Shown: positions 39,401-48,875 of the stretch, piece after piece
Position numbering within the stretch: the first letter of the stretch is position 1
Layout of the letters: each line of letters starts with the position of its first letter
Source: Rhodobacteraceae bacterium HIMB11
Lineage (GTDB): Bacteria > Pseudomonadota > Alphaproteobacteria > Rhodobacterales > Rhodobacteraceae
Direction: 5' to 3'
Length of the DNA: 64,000 nucleotides
Assembly (NCBI GenBank): GCA_000472185.1
Contig: AVDB01000007.1
Coordinates: 62,001 to 126,000 of the forward strand
The notes under the pieces: generated by a model
Seen by the model: the letters and a program-made list of their open reading frames with translations, nothing else
Databases searched by the model: none
What the model was told of the DNA's origin: nothing
Made by a program: the position numbers and the translations under genes

Positions 39401-40003
39401 TTCACCTGCGGTGACGTTATAGCTTTCAAGGCGCAAAGGGTCGATTGTGACCTCGACCATTTCATCGCGCTGGCCTGAAATCGCTGCTTCCAGAACCGCA
39501 TCCATGCCTTCGATCTTTTCCTGCAAATCTTTAGCGATCTTGGTCATCGTGCGTTCGGGAACCTGTCCCGTTAGGTTCACAATTATGATCGGGAATTCGG
39601 AAAAGTTAATTTCGTTGATCGAATATTTTTCGGCACCCGATGGAAAATTCGCCTCGGCCGCATTCATGGCGTCGCGCACGTCTGCCATGGTTTTGGTTTT
39701 GTCCCAGCCAAATTCAAATTCCAACGCAACACCCGCATAGTTTTCAGATGCGGTGGCGGTCATTTTTTTTAGGCCGTCAATATCGCCCAATTCCGTTTCC
39801 ATTGGGCGCACCAAAAGCGTTTCACTGTCCCCTGCGGAAATGCCGGGAAAGGGCACAGAAATGAACAATGCGGGGATTTCGATGTCAGGTTCACCCTCTT
39901 TGGGAAGGCCCGTGTAACTAAATATCCCTGCAGTTAGCGACACAATAATCAGCGCAATGATCATACGCGCGCGTTCTGATGCCCAATCGACTAATCCTGT
40001 CAT
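36431..40003 (-). CDS. RND efflux permease (AcrB/HAE1-like)
   Basis: The 1190-residue inner-membrane proton antiporter has the expected two copies of a large periplasmic domain and twelve membrane helices. Helix 4 carries the essential acidic region as MLVDGAIVVVEYAD, followed by conserved lysines and repeats such as LPMLFWPGVPGQFMG. The late MLVMQQPFSVIMTGTGIVALAGIVVNNNIVLID is the second-half equivalent. It is longer than typical AcrB (about 1050) because of inserts in the mid-protein loops and a C-terminal basic tail. Its start overlaps the adaptor gene by four bases. The outer-membrane channel gene is not nearby. Confidence 0.93.
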   Translation of the reverse strand: MTGLVDWASERARMIIALIIVSLTAGIFSYTGLPKEGEPDIEIPALFISVPFPGISAGDSETLLVRPMETELGDIDGLKKMTATASENYAGVALEFEFGWDKTKTMADVRDAMNAAEANFPSGAEKYSINEINFSEFPIIIVNLTGQVPERTMTKIAKDLQEKIEGMDAVLEAAISGQRDEMVEVTIDPLRLESYNVTAGELINVVRNNNQLIAAGEVDSAQGTFAVKIPSSFDEVQDIYDLPVKTNGDRVITLGDLAEIKLTFEDREGTARFNGETTVALQVVKRKGFNLIDTATAVREMVEAEIDAWPQDLRAAVHMGTSNDQSRVVDSMVSQLEGSVLTAIALVMIVVLTSLGTRAALLVGFSIPTSFLLCFVLLGVMGITISNIVMFGLILAVGMLVDGAIVVVEYADKRIQEGSGPMSAYVEAAKRMFWPIVSSTATTLCAFLPMLFWPGVPGQFMGMLPVTLIFVLSASLVVALIFLPIMGGVSGRVSRTFATGSNALRATLPWVVRAVLVPVAIYGLFLAAMQALNPSYLLGLDVADGRMATALGIAMFIAAAAIASMVLGAVKIERQAKRVTYGYRRTFFGWIIKLIAGNPIMPLVSIAGVIGFSMAVFSYFGENNLGVEFFVESEPEQAIVYVKARGNLSLHEKDELVRQAEEIVLQHPGISSVFAFAGAGGLNQNTAGASAPKDTIGQIQLETVPWEDRKDRPELDGDIVIDELSAALQEIPGIQIEVLELGRGPATAKPVHLRLKGDNWEDLLATTADMRAVFDETQALTQIEDTRPLPGIDWQIDVDVQKAGRYGADVATVGAMVQLVTRGILLDTMRVDSSDEEVEIRVRMPEEHRLLATLDTLKVRTSDGLVPLSNFITRKPVEKLAEINRIDKKRYFDIKAGVASDAKRTVIDENGEESDVIINANERIEYLTEQINAMSLPAGISWEWTGDQDEQNESQAFLMSAFSAALALMFIILLAQFNSFYNSFVVLIAVVLSTVGVLIGMLVMQQPFSVIMTGTGIVALAGIVVNNNIVLIDTYQEFSQTMPRIEAIIRTAEQRIRPVLLTTITTMAGLAPMMFGLSLDFISGGYSIDSPTALWWKQLATAVVFGLGIATVLTLVFTPSLLAVRVWIETYVMWIGRLLVRLGASRHGKAAKDWSLRRQARRTKTTEIIWDEDHLNPAKPVIMPLPDAAE

Positions 40004-41283
40004 TGGCCCAACTCCCGATAGGTTGGATCAACAACGATCCCGTCGATCACATATTCCTGACCGACGACGATGATGCTAACCTCAGGATCCAATCCCGATA
40101 CCCATACCCCATTTGGGGTGTCGCGCAGCAGGCTGATTTCCACAAACTTGGTCGCGTTATCCGCGAGGATCGTGCGCACACCCAATGCACCCGAATCGTT
40201 CAGCGTAAGCGAGGATTGCGGGATTAAATGCGCGGCTTTGCCGTCTGAGGCAATCAGGATGTCGGCGGTTTGCCCATCCGCGATGGTCATATCGGGGTTT
40301 GGAATTTCCAATTCAACACGGAAGGTGCGCGTCAATTTATCCGCTGACCGCGATAGGAAGGTTACATTGCCAGATACCTCTGTCCCGTCCAACAGACGAG
40401 CACCCGCACGCGCGCCCACGGTGACGCGATCACGCTCTGTTTCGGGAACAAATCCCACGATTTTAATGGGGTCCAATTGGATCACAGTTGCGCAGGCCGA
40501 CCCAGGTTGCAGCAGGCTGCCGATTTCGGCGGTATCGCTTTCCAATAGGCCACCAAAGGTTGCTTTGATTGTCAGGCGATCAATCTCTTTTTGTGCGGCG
40601 GCAACGGCGGCTTCGGCGGATTGGATGCGCGAACTTGTTGCATCAAACCCTGCTTTTGCGCTTTCCACTGCGGCTTCGGCAGAGCGTACAGCCGCCTGAG
40701 TGGACGCGACACGTGTTTCTGACGCAAATCCACCTTGGGCCAGTTTATCTGCAGCGTTAAAGTTGATTTTTGCTTCTTCTAGGCGTGCTTTCGCCTCGTC
40801 TTGACGGGCTTGGGTTTCTGGAACGCGGGCTTCTGCCTCTTTCAGGCGGGCAATGGCATCTGCCAAATTCGCCTCGCGCGTGCCGGGGTCCAATTCACAT
40901 AGTGTTTCACCCGCGGCCACTACATGGCCTTTGCGCAGGGGTTGATTGATCACTTGTCCCGATGTTTCGGAACGCAGAACGACACTGCGCGCGGCCTCGG
41001 TCTGACCGCGCAGCACAACCGCGCTGTCAATTTCACGGGCGGTTGATTTCAGCGCGACCACCTTAATCAATGGGCGTTCGCTTGGGGCCTCCGCGGGTGC
41101 TTCTGTCTCGGCACTCTCGTCCTCGACCACAACGTCATTCACCAATGGAGTGTCCTTGGAAGCCTCCCACAAAATCGTGGGGGATGCCCCACCTGCGACT
41201 TGACGCACAGCGTCACGTTCAAAGACAATTAAATATAAAACGGCAACCACAACAACAGCCGTGATCAAGGACGTAATGCGCAT
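40000..41283 (-). CDS. RND efflux periplasmic adaptor (membrane fusion protein)
   Basis: The ATG at 41283 has a strong GGAAGGAAG site and gives 427 residues with an N-terminal anchor (ITSLITAVVVVAVLYLIVF). The upstream 19 codons of the open frame lack such a site. After a lipoyl-like half-motif (VVLRGQTEAARSVVLRSETSGQV) comes a coiled-coil hairpin of many Ala/Glu heptads (KEAEARVPETQARQDEAKAR and following). Beta-barrel segments follow (SLLQPGSACATVIQLDPIKI). It overlaps the permease gene by four bases. The pair pumps substrate to an outer-membrane factor encoded elsewhere. Confidence 0.92.
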   Translation of the reverse strand: MRITSLITAVVVVAVLYLIVFERDAVRQVAGGASPTILWEASKDTPLVNDVVVEDESAETEAPAEAPSERPLIKVVALKSTAREIDSAVVLRGQTEAARSVVLRSETSGQVINQPLRKGHVVAAGETLCELDPGTREANLADAIARLKEAEARVPETQARQDEAKARLEEAKINFNAADKLAQGGFASETRVASTQAAVRSAEAAVESAKAGFDATSSRIQSAEAAVAAAQKEIDRLTIKATFGGLLESDTAEIGSLLQPGSACATVIQLDPIKIVGFVPETERDRVTVGARAGARLLDGTEVSGNVTFLSRSADKLTRTFRVELEIPNPDMTIADGQTADILIASDGKAAHLIPQSSLTLNDSGALGVRTILADNATKFVEISLLRDTPNGVWVSGLDPEVSIIVVGQEYVIDGIVVDPTYRELGQ

Positions 41284-41480
41284 AATCTTCCTTCCAACGA
41301 ATTGGCAAACGGGTAAAACGAAACCCAATTTAGCCGTCACTTAGCAGATATACGCTAAACCCGCCAGTTTAGATTAATGAATTCCTCACATTTTTTTGCA
41401 GGTGCAGCAACGCAATCTTGCTCTTGGATTCCTTTTCAGTTGGGTCTACAAAACCTGAAATACAAGATGTGAGGTCCGCC

Positions 41481-42137
41481 GTGAGCAATACAGATAGCTT
41501 TATCGATGAAGTCAGCGAAGAAATCCGCCGCGAAAAATTGTTTAAAACCTTTCGCAAATACGGCTGGATCGGCGTTGCGCTGGTTGTGATCGTTGTGGGC
41601 GGCACAGGGTATCGCGAATACAGCCGCGCTGCGGAAAAAACCGCCTCGGAAACATTTGGCTCGTCTGTGTTAGAGGCTTTGCAAGAAAACGATCCATCCG
41701 CACGTGTTGCGCAATTGGACACCATCTCTGCCCCCAATGCATCGGCGGGCGCGATGATTGCCATGTTGCAGGCCGCGGAACTGGCATCGGACAAAGATGG
41801 GGCAGGGGCCGCCGCCAAGCTTGAGGCCGCGGCCGTCAGTGGGAATTTGGATCAGATGTACCGTGATATCCTGAATTTCAAACGTTTGACTGTTGCCGAA
41901 AGCGGGATTGACGCAGGCGCACGTCGCATGGGGTTTGAACAGCTGGCTACACCGGGCAACCCACTGCGTCTCTTGGCCGAAGAACAATTGGCGCTTCTTG
42001 ATTTGGCGTCAGGTGACAGTGCAACGGCAGTAAACCGCCTGTCCATGATCCTTGAGGATGCAGAGCTCACTCAAGGCTTGCGTCAACGTGCAGGACAGTT
42101 GATGATCGCCTTGGGGCAGGATCCAAACGGGCAATAG
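41481..42137 (+). CDS. YfgM-like tetratricopeptide membrane protein
   Basis: A GTG start at 41481, with GAGG nine bases upstream, gives 218 residues. The N-terminus is SNTDSFIDEVSEEIRREKLFKTFRKYGW. One membrane helix (IGVALVVIVVGGTGY) follows, then alpha-helical TPR-like repeats rich in Ala and Leu. The arrangement yfgM-bamB-der is conserved in many proteobacteria. YfgM associates with the SecYEG exit and chaperones in E. coli, so a periplasmic chaperone-holding role is likely here. Confidence 0.85.
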   Translation: MSNTDSFIDEVSEEIRREKLFKTFRKYGWIGVALVVIVVGGTGYREYSRAAEKTASETFGSSVLEALQENDPSARVAQLDTISAPNASAGAMIAMLQAAELASDKDGAGAAAKLEAAAVSGNLDQMYRDILNFKRLTVAESGIDAGARRMGFEQLATPGNPLRLLAEEQLALLDLASGDSATAVNRLSMILEDAELTQGLRQRAGQLMIALGQDPNGQ

Positions 42138-42163
42138 CACCCCATAAATAAGGAGCAGGGGGA

Positions 42164-43480
42164 ATGATGTTTCGTGTCGTCGCCACATTGACAGTTTGTG
42201 CCATCGCTCTTGCAGGGTGTGAGCAGCCACAGCCCATCATCCCGGGCAAGCGTGAAGCCGTTGATGCCCTGATCCAGGACGCGCCAGCCCGCGCAGAAAT
42301 CGTTAATAAATCCGTGGCCTTTCGTGCCCCGAGCATGAGCACAAATGCAAATTGGCCGCAAGGACACGGAACCGCACGCACCCGTACGACCCATCCCACA
42401 TTGAGCGCAAATCCCCAGTTGAAGTGGAGCGTTCCGATTGGCGTCGGCGATGGCCAACGCACGCGGATCACGGCCGATCCTGTTGTGGCCGATGGGCGCA
42501 TTTTTACCGTTGATGCCGAAGCCCGCCTAAGCGCGCATGCCACATCAGGTGCCGCCCTTTGGTCCATCGACCTAACTCCACAGGGTGAGGGCAAGGGCGA
42601 GGCGACAGGCGCAGGCATCGCCTATGGCAATGGGACATTGTTTGTGGCAACCGCCTATGGCGTGTTGCATGCGATCAATCCAACCAATGGCGCGATCCGT
42701 TGGTCACATTCCTTGCGTGGTGCGGGGAACACGCGCCCCACCTATTATGATGGCTTGGTCTATGTCATCAGTTCGGATCGCACCGCATGGGCGATCGAGG
42801 CAGACAATGGCCGTGTCAGATGGCAAATTGATGGTGTGGACGATGTGAACAATCGCATCGGATCAACCGCCCCTGCTGTTTCCGATAAATTCGCCCTGTT
42901 CGGTTTTGGCTCGGGAGAGGTTCAGGCCGTGTTCCGCAAGGGCGGATTGGTGTATTGGAACTCATCCCTTAAGGGCGCGCGCGCTGGACGGGCAGAAGGC
43001 GCCGTTGTTGATTTGGGTGCAAGCCCCGTAATTGCGGGAGCGCGTGTTTATGCGGCGGGCGCATCAGGGCGCATGGTTGCTATGTCACTGGGTGATGGCG
43101 AACGCATTTGGACCAATAATCAGGGTGTGCGCGGTCAGCTATGGCCCGCGGGCAATGCAATTTTCGCCCTAAATGATATGAACCAATTGATCCGTGTGGA
43201 TGCATCCAATGGCGAAACGCTATGGGCCGTTGATTTGCCGAATTTCCGTAAAATCAGCCCGCGGCGCAGCTCAGAAATCGTAGCCCACTATGGTCCCGTT
43301 CTGGCGGGGGGGCGCATTTTGGTGGCCTCAAACGACGGTTTGTTACGTCAATTTGATCCATCTAATGGCGCGTTGATTGGCAAAATCGGAGTACCGGGTG
43401 GAGCGACAACTCATCCTGCCATAGCGGGCGGGGTTTTATACCTTGTTTCAGGGGACGGGCAATTGCACGCTTTTCGTTGA
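42164..43480 (+). CDS. bamB: BamB-like outer-membrane assembly lipoprotein
   Basis: The product starts MMFRVVATLTVCAIALAGCEQ, a lipoprotein signal peptide with the lipobox LAGC, so it is anchored by a lipidated cysteine near residue 19. The remaining ~420 residues form PQQ-like beta-propeller repeats (GNTRPTYYDGLVYVISSDRTAWAIEADNGRVRWQI; GANNIGTLFVATAYGVLHA-type blades). BamB helps the BAM complex insert barrel proteins. The flanking yfgM-like and der genes support the assignment. Confidence 0.9.
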   Translation: MMFRVVATLTVCAIALAGCEQPQPIIPGKREAVDALIQDAPARAEIVNKSVAFRAPSMSTNANWPQGHGTARTRTTHPTLSANPQLKWSVPIGVGDGQRTRITADPVVADGRIFTVDAEARLSAHATSGAALWSIDLTPQGEGKGEATGAGIAYGNGTLFVATAYGVLHAINPTNGAIRWSHSLRGAGNTRPTYYDGLVYVISSDRTAWAIEADNGRVRWQIDGVDDVNNRIGSTAPAVSDKFALFGFGSGEVQAVFRKGGLVYWNSSLKGARAGRAEGAVVDLGASPVIAGARVYAAGASGRMVAMSLGDGERIWTNNQGVRGQLWPAGNAIFALNDMNQLIRVDASNGETLWAVDLPNFRKISPRRSSEIVAHYGPVLAGGRILVASNDGLLRQFDPSNGALIGKIGVPGGATTHPAIAGGVLYLVSGDGQLHAFR

Positions 43481-43528
43481 TGAAAAAGTGGTGTATGCGG
43501 GGCTCTCAATCGACTTTAGGTTCTGAAC

Positions 43529-44995
43529 ATGAGCTTTTCTTTGGCCGTTGTTGGCCGCCCCAATGTGGGCAAATCCACCCTATTTAACCGTCTTGTTGGC
43601 AAACGGTTAGCGCTGGTTGATGATCAGCCGGGCGTCACCCGTGATCTGCGCGAAGGCGAAGCGCGCCTTGGGGATCTGCGGTTCACCGTGATTGATACCG
43701 CGGGGCTTGAGGATGCAACAGACGACAGTTTGCAGGGCCGCATGCGCCGTTTGACGGAACGCGCGGTGGATATGGCGGATATCTGTTTGTTCATGATTGA
43801 CGCCCGTGTCGGTGTCACACCTGTCGATGAAATTTTTGCGGAAATCCTACGCAAACGGGCAAAACACGTCTTTTTGGCCGCGAATAAGGGCGAAGGGGCC
43901 GCCGCAGATGCAGGGGTGTTGGAGGCCTGGAACCTTGGCCTTGGCGAACCCTTGCGCATATCGGCCGAACATGGGGAAGGCATAGGTGATTTGCTGGCCG
44001 CCCTGATGCCCATTGCCGATGAATTCCAAATGCGCGCCGAGGCCGAAGCGGCCGAGGCAGAAATCGACATCATCGGGGAAATTTCCGAGGATGACGAATA
44101 TGAATATCAAATGCCCACGAATGCCAAACCGCTACAGGTTGCGGTTGTCGGACGCCCCAATGCAGGGAAATCTACGCTGATCAACAAAATTTTGGGCGAA
44201 GATCGTTTGTTAACAGGCCCCGAGGCGGGGATCACCCGCGATGCTATTTCTCTGAAAATGGATTGGGGCGGCGTGCCCATGCGCATCTTTGACACCGCTG
44301 GTATGCGTAAAAAGGCCAAGGTACAGGACAAGGTTGAAAAACTTTCTGTCTCTGACGGTTTGCGCGCGGTGAAATTTGCCGAAGTGGTTGTTGTGCTGCT
44401 GGATGCGGCGATCCCCTTTGAAACGCAGGATTTGCGCATCGCGGACCTTGCCGCGCGAGAGGGGCGTGCAGTGGTGGTTGCCGTGAATAAATGGGATATT
44501 GAAGACGAAAAGCAGGAAAAGCTGCGCGATCTGAAAGAGGCCTTTGAACGCCTATTGCCCCAGCTGCGCGGCGCCCCTCTGATCACCGTATCCGCACGTA
44601 CTGGCCGCGGTTTGGATCGGTTGCAGGCGGCGATTATGCGCGCGCATGAAATTTGGAACCGTCGCATCCCAACCGCGCAGTTGAACCGTTGGTTGGCGGG
44701 GATGGTCGAAATGCATCCACCCCCCGCACCCGCAGGACGCCGCATCAAACTGCGGTATATGACACAGGCCAAATCGCGCCCCCCAGGATTTGTGGTGATG
44801 TGTTCCCGCCCTGATAAATTGCCCGAAAGCTACAATCGTTATTTGGTCAACGGATTGCGCGAAAGCTTTGATTTGCCGGGAACGCCCATCCGCCTGACCA
44901 TGCGCGGGCAGGGGGATAAGAATCCTTATAAGGATAAGAAAAAGGCAGCCCCGTCACGCCTGCGCAAGCATTTGGAAGGCAAGCGTTCGACCTGA
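43529..44995 (+). CDS. der: ribosome biogenesis GTPase Der (EngA)
   Basis: Der matures the 50S subunit. The 488-residue protein has two GTPase domains in tandem. The first has GRPNVGKST (residues 8-16) and DTAGLED. The second has GRPNAGKST and DTAGMRK with the NKWD base-binding loop. The C-terminal KH-like domain contains [18 protein letters not shown]. It follows bamB by 48 bases, a conserved order. Confidence 0.98.
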   Translation: MSFSLAVVGRPNVGKSTLFNRLVGKRLALVDDQPGVTRDLREGEARLGDLRFTVIDTAGLEDATDDSLQGRMRRLTERAVDMADICLFMIDARVGVTPVDEIFAEILRKRAKHVFLAANKGEGAAADAGVLEAWNLGLGEPLRISAEHGEGIGDLLAALMPIADEFQMRAEAEAAEAEIDIIGEISEDDEYEYQMPTNAKPLQVAVVGRPNAGKSTLINKILGEDRLLTGPEAGITRDAISLKMDWGGVPMRIFDTAGMRKKAKVQDKVEKLSVSDGLRAVKFAEVVVVLLDAAIPFETQDLRIADLAAREGRAVVVAVNKWDIEDEKQEKLRDLKEAFERLLPQLRGAPLITVSARTGRGLDRLQAAIMRAHEIWNRRIPTAQLNRWLAGMVEMHPPPAPAGRRIKLRYMTQAKSRPPGFVVMCSRPDKLPESYNRYLVNGLRESFDLPGTPIRLTMRGQGDKNPYKDKKKAAPSRLRKHLEGKRST

Positions 44996-45429
44996 GTGGT
45001 TTCCGTTTTGTGGGCAAATCCTAAGTTCGGTTGTGTCTCAACGGTTCTAATGCCCGTGGGCGGTTAATGGGGCTAAGGCAACGAAGTTCTCGCACCGATT
45101 TGCCAAAGGCAAACCTACGGTTTGACGGGACACGCGTGGACTGGATCATAGGCGATATACCCAAGCGCCTTGATTTTGATCGATCAGTTCTAGGCACCCA
45201 GCCAATCGTTAGATTAGCAAGGCGCTGCCCGCCCCATAGGCGGCGCCCTTGTCGCCACCTCGGGCAGCTTGGGGTTCTGTTCCAGCATGTCACTGATACG
45301 ATCAAAATTAAGTCGCTAATGACTACGCCTTTGCTTGCGCTCAGACTGCGCATGATCCGGGCGTGCAAGAACAAAATGTGATCGTTATCACCCTGCAAAC
45401 GCCAGATTTTTCACTAAGCTAGGTGTTAT
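44996..45429. repeat. mosaic intergenic repeat region between der and serS (R1/R2)
   Basis: No gene is present. Bases 45049-45094 match the start of R1 and 45313-45363 match its end (CTCAGACTGCGCATGATCCGGG). The intervening 218 bases hold an alternative middle with a TTTGCC/GGCAAA hairpin and CTACGGTTTGACGGG. They also hold an R2 copy at 45199-45285. The CTACGGTTTGAYGGG stretch recurs near 46916. R2 seems to have entered an R1 element, or both were assembled by recombination. Confidence 0.65.
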
Positions 45430-46716
45430 CTATGCCAACGCACCCTCGGCAGTGATCTGTGTGTTGCCACCCAGATAACCGTGCAAGACGGCGGGTAGTG
45501 CGACGGACCCATCAGGTTGCTGACCATTTTCCAGCACCGCGATCAAGCAGCGACCCACGGCTAGGCCTGATCCGTTCAGCGTGTGGACAAATTCGGGTTT
45601 ACCGCCTGCCTCTGGTTTGAAACGGGCGTTCATTCGGCGCGCCTGAAAATCACCACAGACAGAGACAGAGGAAATTTCGCGATAGGTGTTTTGGCCGGGC
45701 AACCACACCTCGATATCATGGGTGCGCCGTGCGCCTGCGCCCATATCGCCTGTGCACAAAACAACCGTGCGATAGGGGAGGCCCAGTTTTTCCAAAATCG
45801 CCTGTGCGCAGCCTGTCATACGATCCAATTCAGCGCGGGAATGATCAGGATGCGTGATGCTGACCATTTCCACCTTTTCAAACTGGTGCTGACGCAACAT
45901 GCCCGCAGTGTCGCGGCCCGCTGATCCCGCCTCGGAGCGGAAACATTGGGTATGCGCTGTCATGCGGATAGGCAAATCGGCCTCTTCCAACACATCGCCA
46001 GCAACCGTGTTGGTTAGGGTTACTTCGGATGTGGGGATCAACCACCACCCGTTTGTTGTTTGATAGCTGTCTTCGGTGAATTTCGGCAATTGTCCTGTGC
46101 CAAACATCGCCTCATCGCGCACCAAAACGGGCGTCATTGTTTCGGTCAGCCCATGTTCATTCACATGCGTGTCCAACATGAACTGCGCCAAGGCACGGTG
46201 AAGCCGCGCCATCGCGCCGCGCAACACGACAAAGCGCGAACCAGAGAGTTTCGCCGCCGTTTCAAAATCCAATCCGCGTGCGGCAGGCAGGTCATAATGT
46301 TCCTTGGCGCCCGCGATTTCGGGCGGGGTGCCCCAGCGGTGTATTTCCACATTATCCGCCTCATCCGCACCATCGGGAATATCATCATGGGGCAGGTTGG
46401 GCAGACGGGCAAGCGCATCTGTCAATGCCTCATCCAATTCCTTGGCACGGGCATTCATTTCGCCGACTTCGGCCTTTTTCTCGGCCACCAAGGCGCGCAG
46501 GCGTTCAAATTCCGCCTCATCTCCACGGCCCTTGGCGGCACCCACCTCTTTGCTGGCCTTATTCTGTTCGGCCTGCGCGGTTTCGGCCGCAAGGATTGCG
46601 GCACGACGATCGCCATCAATTTTCAAAAGGCCCGAGGACGCATCCGACACCCCACGACGCGCCAAAGCGGCATCAAAAGCAGCAGGGTTTTCACGAATGG
46701 CACGAATATCATGCAT
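45430..46716 (-). CDS. serS: serine--tRNA ligase
   Basis: This is a class II synthetase that charges tRNA-Ser. The 428-residue protein has the N-terminal antiparallel coiled-coil arm ([23 protein letters not shown] and [10 protein letters not shown]) that grips the long variable arm. The catalytic core follows: motif 2 [26 protein letters not shown] and motif 3 [21 protein letters not shown]. Length and motifs are complete. Confidence 0.98.
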   Translation of the reverse strand: MHDIRAIRENPAAFDAALARRGVSDASSGLLKIDGDRRAAILAAETAQAEQNKASKEVGAAKGRGDEAEFERLRALVAEKKAEVGEMNARAKELDEALTDALARLPNLPHDDIPDGADEADNVEIHRWGTPPEIAGAKEHYDLPAARGLDFETAAKLSGSRFVVLRGAMARLHRALAQFMLDTHVNEHGLTETMTPVLVRDEAMFGTGQLPKFTEDSYQTTNGWWLIPTSEVTLTNTVAGDVLEEADLPIRMTAHTQCFRSEAGSAGRDTAGMLRQHQFEKVEMVSITHPDHSRAELDRMTGCAQAILEKLGLPYRTVVLCTGDMGAGARRTHDIEVWLPGQNTYREISSVSVCGDFQARRMNARFKPEAGGKPEFVHTLNGSGLAVGRCLIAVLENGQQPDGSVALPAVLHGYLGGNTQITAEGALA

Positions 46717-47143
46717 TGGGATGTCTCCTCAGGTGTAACGACTCTTTCTGCGGGCCTTATGCATGATTTTTTTTCGCAGGGGTAGAGGGGGAATTTGATC
46801 GTTGTGTTTTGGGATATGTGGGTGGGCCTATGTGGTTGGCCGTTGATGAGATATTCAAGGCCCCAACCCGACCTCGGATGGCGCAGAACGTGCATTCCGT
46901 TTTGCCGTAGCCACACTACGGTTTGATGGGAGAGGTCGACGCATGCCAATCTGGCGATTGGCTCATGTTTTTGATCTGACTGCTGCCCGCCCAGATCAAG
47001 CGCGGTCGAAGCAAAGTGAAGACTAATCGCGCATGATCAGCCCACGCCCGTCCCCAAGGGCGGGGGCTTCATTTCATTCAGCCCAGTTAACCGCCCACGG
47101 GCGTTTATGTCATTTATTCAATATAGAGGGCATACTAGCCAAT
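46717..47143. other. intergenic stretch with hairpin and repeat R1
   Basis: There is no gene in this 427-base gap. A perfect six-base hairpin CCGTAG/CTACGG is at 46905-46921, followed by the CGGTTTGATGGG motif shared with 45112-45130. R1 copy 3 occupies its right part (annotated separately). Confidence 0.5.
46988..47104 (-). repeat. dispersed repeat R1, copy 3
   Basis: On the minus strand it begins CGCCCGTGGGCGG and ends TGATCTGGGC, with CCCGCCCTTGGGGACGGGCG as the hairpin. It matches 8763-8880 over about 116 bases with most positions identical, including the ACGCCC...GCGCGATTAGTCTTC core, but in the opposite direction. Confidence 0.8.
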
Positions 47144-48281
47144 TTACGCCAGCAACCATGCTTCCCAGGCGTCTTTCAATAACGTGTAATGCGTTCCCTC
47201 GGGCATCCAGTGCTTGGGCCATTCCACATTTTCTTCAAGCGAAAGATTGGCGACGGTGCCTGATCCGAAATTGTTGTTCAGATCAAATTGGTTGAGCGCA
47301 AACTTCAGTTGCGTTTTAAAGCCTTTGATTAAACACTCTGCGACTACCTTCGCCTTTCCCAAAAAATGTCTGATGCATGAAACAAGTCACATTGGACAAA
47401 TTCTGTGACCGATAAGTTGGTTCCAATATTGGCTCCAGAAAAGTCACAGCCTACAAACTTTAGATTTGACAGATTTTTATCATCTAAATTTACCCCGATT
47501 AATAATGCGTTGCGTATTACGAACGCGGTACTTGGTTTGTCTGCACTCTCAATTTTTCTCGTTCAACTTGATCTGCTGTTCTGTCTCCAATAACGTCAAA
47601 GGCCGTCTGCACATCTAATCGTGTGTTAGACGAAGTTAAGGGGGCTGGGGAGCTTCGCTTTGTCGGACTAAATGATCGCAAAACTATCGGGTTAGCATTA
47701 ATGTAGCTTACCAATATTTGCATGACTTGCACGTGAACATCCAAGTTGTTTCGAGTAAGACGGCCCAATGCAAGTAAAGATCCGATCCGAACTTCGATGT
47801 TGGCTACCGTTCGCTCCACAATTTTTCGAACAGAGTCTTCAAACTTTACCGTTTTCTCTGCACCCAGCCCCACCACCGCGACATTGATGCGGTCGGTGAT
47901 CAATCCCTCTTCCTCGGCCAATGTTTGGCGGCAGGTGTAATGTAGGCGGATCATTGTCACGGGCAGGGCGATCAAACCTACGAGTGCAGCGATTAAAACA
48001 GGGATCGCCAAAATAATCTGCCGAAGGTGATCCGCGTTTGTACCGACGGTTCCAAGATGATGTATCAACAATAGGACCGAATAGGCGGTGGTCCCAATCA
48101 GCACGAGGACAAAGATGGCCCAGGTCACAGCGACGGGACCTGACAAACGCCATAGCGATTTCAACAATGTATCGAGGTTTGTGGGCAGATTGCGCCAAGG
48201 GCATAGCAGGGCGAAAAGCATTAACCCGAGGATCACCAGCATTACGGTACCAAAGTTTGTATAATTTGAAAACAGGGTCAC
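47144..48281 (-). pseudogene. membrane pentapeptide-repeat protein, twice frameshifted
   Basis: The minus strand starts with an intact membrane section of about 210 residues: two helix pairs (MLVILGLMLFALLCPW, AVTWAIFVLVLIGTT), VGLGAEKTVKFEDSVRK and IEVRIGSLLALGRL. It then reads EREKLRVQ and stops. Adding one A to the A-run (T5 at 47553-47557 on the plus strand) restores IESADKPSTAFVIRNALLIGVNLDDKNLSNLKFVGCDFSGANIGTNLS. That stretch is a pentapeptide-repeat series. A second single-base loss in the run at 47361-47366 again breaks the frame before KGFKTQLKFALNQFDLNNN and the C-terminal WPKHWMPEGTHYTLLKDAWEAWLLA. The full protein would be about 379 residues. The family is common in Rhodobacterales with unknown role. 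Confidence 0.75.
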
Positions 48282-48430
48282 CTAAATACCGCGTTCGTTA
48301 AATTCTCCCATAGGTTGAATGCGAATTTAATGCTCGTCAACGGCTAACTGTGCCTCAGATGGTATCGGGGTATTCTGTTCCAAAAGGGAGCGCACCACGC
48401 CATGCATCCCCCAAAACGGGCGGGGCGCGC

Positions 48431-48463
48431 ACCGACGTAACACCGATGTTATACCGACGTGAT
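48431..48463 (+). repeat. three tandem 11-base imperfect repeats upstream of yajC
   Basis: ACCGACGTAAC, ACCGATGTTAT and ACCGACGTGAT stand end to end, each 11 bases, about one helical turn. They lie 108 bases before the yajC start. Spacing of this kind suits a regulator binding on one face of the DNA. No regulator is identified. Confidence 0.5.
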
Positions 48464-48570
48464 ACAGATCGTGAAAAACCGCCCCGTTAAACGGTTAATC
48501 CACCTTGCAAACCCCGGGGCCAGCGCATAGGTTTCCGCCAACGCAAAATAAAAAGAAGGATGGCACCGAC

Positions 48571-48852
48571 ATGGGTGGTATTGAACAATTTATTCCGCTG
48601 ATACTGATTTTTGCGATCATGTATTTCCTTATGATCCGTCCCCAGCAGAAAAAGATCAAAGAGCATCAGAAGATGGTGCAAAATCTGCGCCGTGGTGATG
48701 TTGTTGTGACCCAAGGTGGATTGATCGGTAAGGTTGCAAAGGTCAAAGAAAACAACGAATTGGACCTTGAATTGGCCGAAGGTGTCAAGGTGCGCGTTGT
48801 GCAATCAACGATAGCGGATGTGGTTTCAAAAACTGAACCTGCCAGCGATTAA
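48571..48852 (+). CDS. yajC: preprotein translocase subunit YajC
   Basis: YajC is the small SecDF partner. The ATG at 48571, with GAAGGAT upstream, gives 93 residues. It has one membrane helix (QFIPLILIFAIMYFLMIRPQQKKIKEHQ) and the cytoplasmic motif LRRGDVVVTQGGLIGKVAKV. The order yajC-secD-secF is conserved. The upstream open frame lacks similarity to YajC, so I keep the shorter start. Confidence 0.95.
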   Translation: MGGIEQFIPLILIFAIMYFLMIRPQQKKIKEHQKMVQNLRRGDVVVTQGGLIGKVAKVKENNELDLELAEGVKVRVVQSTIADVVSKTEPASD

Positions 48853-48875
48853 TTGACGAACTGAGGACGGCAAAT

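Noticed and set aside
47144-48281. Programmed ribosomal frameshifting in the pentapeptide gene
   Set aside because: There are two separate breaks and no downstream stimulatory structure was recognised; ordinary mutation or error is simpler.
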